This document shows, in pieces, positions 4,345-8,521 of a stretch of 8,521 bases of DNA; the stretch's first letter is position 1; each line of letters opens with the position of its first letter. The DNA is taken from positions 1 to 8,521 of the forward strand of contig CAMAHO010000097.1 of NCBI GenBank assembly GCA_945834545.1. The letters are read 5' to 3'. This DNA is from an uncultured Lachnospiraceae bacterium. GTDB taxonomy: Bacteria > Bacillota > Clostridia > Lachnospirales > Lachnospiraceae. Under the pieces are notes generated by a model that saw only the letters and a program-made list of their open reading frames with translations, did no database searches and was not told the DNA's origin. A program made the translations under genes and the position numbers.

Positions 4345-7300
4345 ATGCCAAAGAGAGAGGACATAAACAAAGTATTAATTATCGGCTCCGGTCCCATCAT
4401 CATCGGTCAGGCCTGTGAGTTTGACTACTCCGGAACCCAGGCTTGTAAAGCATTGCGCAAGCTTGGCTACGAGATAGTTCTGGTAAACTCCAATCCAGCT
4501 ACCATTATGACGGACCCGGAAATCGCAGATGTTACTTACATCGAACCCTTAAATGTGGAGCGTCTGGAGCAGATTATTGCTAAGGAAAGACCGGATGCCC
4601 TGTTGCCTAATCTGGGTGGCCAGTCCGGCTTAAATCTGTGTGCTGAGCTTGCCAAGAAAGGTATCCTGGACAAATACAATGTACAGGTTATCGGCGTTCA
4701 GGTAGATGCTATCGAGCGCGGCGAGGACCGAGTTGAATTTAAAAAATCCATGGAAAAAATCGGTATTGAAATGGCCAGAAGTGAGGTTTCCTACAGTGTT
4801 GAGGAAGCGCTTGCCATTGCAGACAAGCTTGGCTACCCGGTAGTCCTTCGTCCCGCTTACACTATGGGCGGTGCCGGTGGTGGTCTGGTATATAATAAGG
4901 AGGAATTAAAAACTGTCTGTGCCCGCGGTCTTCAGGCCAGCCTGGTAGGACAGGTTCTGGTAGAGGAATCCATCTTAGGCTGGGAGGAACTGGAGCTTGA
5001 GGTAGTCAGAGATGCTGAAGGCAATATGATTACCGTCTGCTTCATCGAGAACATCGACCCTCTGGGTGTCCACACCGGCGATTCCTTCTGCTCCGCTCCT
5101 ATGCTTACCATTTCTGAGGAGACTCAGAAAAAGTTACAGGAGCAGGCATACCGCATCGTAGATTCCGTACAGGTCATCGGCGGTACCAATGTACAGTTTG
5201 CTCACGACCCTGTGACAGACCGTATTGTAGTGATTGAGATTAACCCCAGAACCTCTCGTTCTTCCGCTCTTGCATCCAAGGCAACCGGTTTCCCTATTGC
5301 ATTAGTGTCCGCAATGCTTGCAGCCGGCCTTACCTTAAAGGATATTGAGTGTGGAAAATACGGCACGCTTGATAAATATGTTCCTGACGGGGATTATGTG
5401 GTAATCAAGTTTGCACGCTGGGCCTTTGAGAAATTTAAAGGTGTGGAGGACAAGCTGGGCACACAGATGCGCGCCGTTGGCGAGGTTATGAGTATCGGTA
5501 AAAATTATAAGGAAGCTTTCCAGAAGGCAATCCGCAGTCTGGAGACCGGCCGTTATGGCTTAGGTTATGCCAAGGATTACAACCAAAAATCCAAGGACGA
5601 CCTGCTGTTGCTGCTTGCTAATCCCTCCAGTGACCGTCACTTCATTATGTACGAAGCCTTAAGAAAAGGTGCTACCGTGGATGAAATCTACGATCTTACC
5701 AAGGTAAAGCATTACTTTATCGAGCAGATGAAGGAATTGGTGGAGGAAGAAGAAGCTCTGGCTGCCAACAAGGGGACTCTTCCCGCTGATGCAGCTTTGG
5801 TTCAGGCAAAGAAGGATGGCTTCTCCGATAAATACTTAAGTCAGATTCTGGAAATCAGCGAAGATGAAATTCGAAATAAGAGAATTGCTCTGGGTGTTGA
5901 GGAAGCCTGGGAAGGCATACACGTAAGCGGCACCAAGGACAGTGCTTACTATTACTCTACCTACAACGCAGAGGATAAGAATCCCGTAAACAATGACAGA
6001 CCTAAGATTATGATTCTGGGTGGTGGTCCAAACCGTATCGGTCAGGGTATCGAATTTGATTACTGCTGTGTACACGCTTCCCTTGCCTTAAAGAAGCTTG
6101 GCTTTGAGACCATCATTGTAAACTGTAATCCGGAAACGGTTTCTACGGATTACGATACCTCTGACAAGCTCTACTTTGAGCCTTTGACCTTAGAGGATGT
6201 TCTCAGCATTTACAAGAAGGAGCAGCCTGTGGGCGTCATCGCTCAGTTCGGTGGCCAAACTCCTCTGAATCTGGCAGCCCAGTTGGAAAAGAACGGTGTC
6301 AAGATTTTAGGTACCTCTCCTGAAGTCATTGATTTGGCTGAGGACCGTGACCTCTTCCGTGCTATGATGGACAAGCTTGGCATTCCTATGCCTGAGGCTG
6401 GCATGGCTACCACGGTCGAGGAAGCCTTGGAAATTGCAAACAAGATTGGTTATCCTGTTATGGTTCGTCCTTCCTATGTTCTGGGTGGTCGAGGCATGGA
6501 GGTTGTATATGATGATGAAAGCATGAAGGGCTATATGCTGGCTGCAGTAGGTGTCACTCCTGACAGACCTATCTTGATTGACCGCTTTTTAAATCACGCT
6601 CTGGAATGCGAGGCCGATGCCATCAGCGATGGAACCCACGCCTTCGTACCTGCGGTTATGGAGCACATCGAGCTTGCTGGTGTTCACTCCGGCGATTCTG
6701 CTTGCATCATTCCTTCCGTACACATCTCAGAAGAGAATGTGGCAACTATTAAGGAATACACCAAGAAAATTGCAGAAGAAATGCATGTAAAGGGCCTTAT
6801 GAATATGCAGTATGCTATTGAAAACGGCAAGGTTTATGTGCTTGAGGCAAATCCTCGTGCATCCCGTACCGTTCCTCTGGTATCCAAGGTTTGCAATATC
6901 CGCATGGTACCTTTGGCCACTGAGATTATCACCTCCGAGCTTACCGGCAAGCCCTCTCCTGTACCTGAACTGAAGGAAAAGCTGATTCCTTACTACGGTG
7001 TAAAAGAGGCGGTATTCCCCTTCAATATGTTCCCTGAGGTGGACCCCATTCTGGGACCTGAAATGCGTTCTACCGGTGAGGTACTTGGCTTATCTCCTTA
7101 CTATGGCGAAGCCTTCTACAAGGCTCAGGAAGCTACTCAGACAAAGCTTCCGTTAAGCGGAACAGTTTTGATTTCCGTCAATCGTAAGGATAAGCCTGAG
7201 GTAATTGAGATTGCAAACTTATTCCACCAGGCCGGCTTCAAGATTGTAGCTACCGGCAATACTCACAAGATTATTACCGACGCAGGCATCCCTGCTGAGT

Positions 7301-7569
7301 ATGTCAAGAAGCTCTATGAAGGCCGTCCGAATGTAAATGACTTGATTACAAACGGAGCAATTGATTTGATTGTGAATTCTCCTGTTGGAAAAGACAGTGT
7401 CAATGATGACAGCTATTTAAGAAAGGCCGCTATCAAAGCGAAGGTTCCTTATATGACTACCATCGCCGCTGCAAGAGCTACCGCCAAAGGTATCCTCTAT
7501 GTACAGCAGCACGGTGATGCTGATGTAAAGTCCTTACAGCAGCTTCATAGCGAAATCAAAGATAAATAA
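4345..7569 (+). CDS. carB: Carbamoyl-phosphate synthase large subunit
   Basis: A 1074-residue protein, against 1073 in E. coli CarB. With the small subunit CarA it makes carbamoyl phosphate from glutamine, bicarbonate and two ATP, feeding pyrimidine and arginine synthesis in the cytoplasm. Domains in order: first ATP-grasp half (about 1-400), with SGPIIIGQACEFDYSG near the start, R129, R169, E215, and the metal-binding E298/N300 in VIEINPRTSRSS; oligomerisation domain (about 400-550); second ATP-grasp half (about 550-930), with GGGPNRIGQGIEFDYCCVHA, R708, and E834/N836 in VLEANPRASRTVPLVSKV; and the C-terminal MGS-like allosteric domain (about 937-1074), with TGNTHKI and YEGRPNVNDLITNG. All key residues appear intact. 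The ATG at 4345 has AAGGAGG at 4331-4337, an ideal spacing of 7. It stands alone: nadE is divergent upstream, a terminator follows, and no carA is in the window. Confidence 0.98.
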   Translation: MPKREDINKVLIIGSGPIIIGQACEFDYSGTQACKALRKLGYEIVLVNSNPATIMTDPEIADVTYIEPLNVERLEQIIAKERPDALLPNLGGQSGLNLCAELAKKGILDKYNVQVIGVQVDAIERGEDRVEFKKSMEKIGIEMARSEVSYSVEEALAIADKLGYPVVLRPAYTMGGAGGGLVYNKEELKTVCARGLQASLVGQVLVEESILGWEELELEVVRDAEGNMITVCFIENIDPLGVHTGDSFCSAPMLTISEETQKKLQEQAYRIVDSVQVIGGTNVQFAHDPVTDRIVVIEINPRTSRSSALASKATGFPIALVSAMLAAGLTLKDIECGKYGTLDKYVPDGDYVVIKFARWAFEKFKGVEDKLGTQMRAVGEVMSIGKNYKEAFQKAIRSLETGRYGLGYAKDYNQKSKDDLLLLLANPSSDRHFIMYEALRKGATVDEIYDLTKVKHYFIEQMKELVEEEEALAANKGTLPADAALVQAKKDGFSDKYLSQILEISEDEIRNKRIALGVEEAWEGIHVSGTKDSAYYYSTYNAEDKNPVNNDRPKIMILGGGPNRIGQGIEFDYCCVHASLALKKLGFETIIVNCNPETVSTDYDTSDKLYFEPLTLEDVLSIYKKEQPVGVIAQFGGQTPLNLAAQLEKNGVKILGTSPEVIDLAEDRDLFRAMMDKLGIPMPEAGMATTVEEALEIANKIGYPVMVRPSYVLGGRGMEVVYDDESMKGYMLAAVGVTPDRPILIDRFLNHALECEADAISDGTHAFVPAVMEHIELAGVHSGDSACIIPSVHISEENVATIKEYTKKIAEEMHVKGLMNMQYAIENGKVYVLEANPRASRTVPLVSKVCNIRMVPLATEIITSELTGKPSPVPELKEKLIPYYGVKEAVFPFNMFPEVDPILGPEMRSTGEVLGLSPYYGEAFYKAQEATQTKLPLSGTVLISVNRKDKPEVIEIANLFHQAGFKIVATGNTHKIITDAGIPAEYVKKLYEGRPNVNDLITNGAIDLIVNSPVGKDSVNDDSYLRKAAIKAKVPYMTTIAAARATAKGILYVQQHGDADVKSLQQLHSEIKDK

Positions 7570-7582
7570 ATCTTTTGTACTG

Positions 7583-7623
7583 AAAATACCCCCAAGAAGT
7601 TTTGCTTCTTGAGGGTATTTTTA
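7583..7623. terminator. Bidirectional Rho-independent terminator between carB and the downstream membrane gene
   Basis: CAAGAAG (7593-7599) pairs with CTTCTTG (7605-7611) around a 5-base loop. After one C/A mismatch, AAAATACCC (7583-7591) pairs with GGGTATTTT (7613-7621). On the plus strand the stem ends in a T-rich tail, 14 bases after the carB stop. On the minus strand the A-rich left arm gives ATTTTC, so it can also end the leftward gene that stops at 7657. Confidence 0.9.
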
Positions 7624-7656
7624 TATCACTTGCTACACCTCTTGGTCTTAATCTCC

Positions 7657-8328
7657 CTACAGCTTTGCCTTCAGCTGATTTGCCATAGCTCGTTTGTCCA
7701 TGGGGCGTCTCCAAAGTAGCTTCGCCAAACCGTATGCTATCACAGAGCCAACTAACATACATAAGATTCCCCCAAGGATGCCTTGCAAGCTTCCAATTTC
7801 AAGCCAGGCCAGCTGTCCTGACGAATACATAATATTGCCCACATACATCCCTAAAAAAGAAACCACAAAAAGGCTGGTAGATACAATGAAACCTTTATAT
7901 GCCATAGAGCTGTATATGATGAATACCCCCATCAACAGCCCATTGGACAAGATCAGATACCCCTTGTTATTGTCAGCAACCAGGTTTATCACATCCCCCA
8001 GAAAGATGGCTCCTATAATAATGGCATAATTGATCAGTGCCAGAAACAGCTGGGTAAACACAGCCACATCTGCGATAAAGTGATTACCCAATTCCGAGGA
8101 CTTCACCAATCCTGAGTAACAGCAGGTTGGAATAATCTGTGAAATCATAAATGCAGGCATTGCCAGGAAATACAAGCCTAAAAACTGCAAAAGGATATTT
8201 CCTTCATCGCGAAACAGAAACAAATACACGATACCAAAGGCAACAAATAAGCAAATGCCAGCCAAAGTACCCTTCAAGTTAGGGGAAAATCGCGTCAGCT
8301 TAAGTCCTAATTTAATGTTATGAATCAT
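7657..8328 (-). CDS. Six-span membrane protein, probably ABC-2-type transporter permease
   Basis: A 223-residue, strongly hydrophobic protein with about six membrane spans, near residues 20-39, 45-66, 84-110, 124-142, 146-166 and 179-203. A basic cytoplasmic tail (LWRRPMDKRAMANQLKAKL) follows the last span, supporting a cytoplasmic C-terminus. Size, topology and the region GYLILSNGLLMGVFIIYSSMAYKG resemble ABC-2-type permeases that pair with a separate ATPase in drug, lantibiotic or peptide export. This is recognition by general look, not by a diagnostic motif, and an unassigned membrane family is possible. The ATG at 8326-8328 has AAAGGAG 5 bases upstream. It overlaps the end of the upstream membrane gene by 11 bp, implying translational coupling and a joint complex. 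No ATPase gene is visible; one would be expected beyond the right edge. The gene ends before the shared terminator at 7583-7623. Confidence 0.65.
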   Translation of the reverse strand: MIHNIKLGLKLTRFSPNLKGTLAGICLFVAFGIVYLFLFRDEGNILLQFLGLYFLAMPAFMISQIIPTCCYSGLVKSSELGNHFIADVAVFTQLFLALINYAIIIGAIFLGDVINLVADNNKGYLILSNGLLMGVFIIYSSMAYKGFIVSTSLFVVSFLGMYVGNIMYSSGQLAWLEIGSLQGILGGILCMLVGSVIAYGLAKLLWRRPMDKRAMANQLKAKL

Positions 8329-8521
8329 AATAGCTCCTTTCCAGCTTTTTTAATGCAAGCCAAATACTCATACGACAAATACCCACCGTCAGTGCTACTA
8401 AAACAAAGATGTAAGCATAGCCCTCTACATTGGAAAACAGGTAATTCCCCAATATGGCTAATAGATTCAGGCCATAGGCGATTGCTATTGTCAGCCACAG
8501 CTGTCTCGAAAATCTGGCTGC
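8318..8521 (-). CDS. C-terminal fragment of a membrane protein, cut by the window edge
   Basis: An open frame enters at the right edge and stops at TAA (8318-8320), giving the last 67 residues. Two hydrophobic segments are visible: about residues 8-30 of the fragment (WLTIAIAYGLNLLAILGNYLF) and 34-58 (GYAYIFVLVALTVGICRMSIW). A charged tail KKLERSYYDS follows. The stop overlaps the start of the next leftward gene by 11 bp, and that gene's ribosome site lies inside this frame, so the two are almost certainly in one operon. It may be the partner permease subunit of an ABC-2-type exporter, but the N-terminal part is missing and no motif is diagnostic. Confidence 0.75.
   Translation of the reverse strand, partial: AARFSRQLWLTIAIAYGLNLLAILGNYLFSNVEGYAYIFVLVALTVGICRMSIWLALKKLERSYYDS

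Noticed and set aside
7556..7762. Minus-strand frame across the terminator and the end of the membrane gene
   Set aside because: It covers the bidirectional terminator, has no ribosome site and is out of frame with the real gene.
1..8521. CRISPR array, rRNA, prophage or toxin-antitoxin genes
   Set aside because: No regularly spaced repeats, rRNA-like sequence, integrase or toxin-antitoxin pair was seen on either strand.

Overview
The window looks like chromosomal DNA from a low-to-mid-GC Gram-positive anaerobe of the Clostridia, most probably a Lachnospiraceae member. That placement is an inference from strong GGAGG-type ribosome binding sites, sigma-A-like promoters, short intergenic gaps with hairpin terminators, and the general look of the proteins. 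No rRNA or other marker gene is present to fix the species.

Layout, left to right. (1) A hairpin terminator at the left edge closes a leftward gene (43-1623) for a membrane-anchored or secreted transglutaminase-like protein with an intact Cys-His-Asp triad. It starts at TTG and has a perfect-consensus promoter (TTGACA-17-TATAAT) with a small imperfect tandem repeat over its -35 box. (2) The 350-base divergent gap 1624-1975 also holds a gene-free 153-bp element. It has 16-bp terminal inverted repeats, an internal 16-bp perfect hairpin and flanking 8-bp AAAATATT direct repeats, so it looks like a MITE. Its right end lies where the -35 of the next gene is expected. (3) A rightward MATE-family efflux transporter (1976-3346) converges on nadE (3338-4102, leftward), and their 3' ends overlap by 9 bp. 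(4) The divergent nadE/carB gap holds a nadE promoter, a previously unmarked 28-codon ORF for a possible membrane microprotein just upstream of nadE, three helically phased A-tracts, and the carB promoter. (5) carB (4345-7569, rightward) encodes the full-length large subunit of carbamoyl-phosphate synthase. It stands alone without carA and ends at a strong, probably bidirectional terminator. (6) Two leftward, overlapping genes for multi-pass membrane proteins (7657-8328, and a fragment at 8318-8521 cut by the window edge) look like the membrane part of an ABC-2-type exporter.

The genes do not form one pathway. nadE (last step of NAD+ synthesis) and carB (pyrimidine and arginine precursor) are housekeeping genes. 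The MATE pump, the transglutaminase-like protein and the ABC-2-like pair are envelope functions. No clearly new multi-gene system is visible. The items most worth checking are the small ORF ahead of nadE, the MITE-like element in the divergent promoter region, the phased A-tracts, and the unassigned C-terminal domain of the transglutaminase-like protein.
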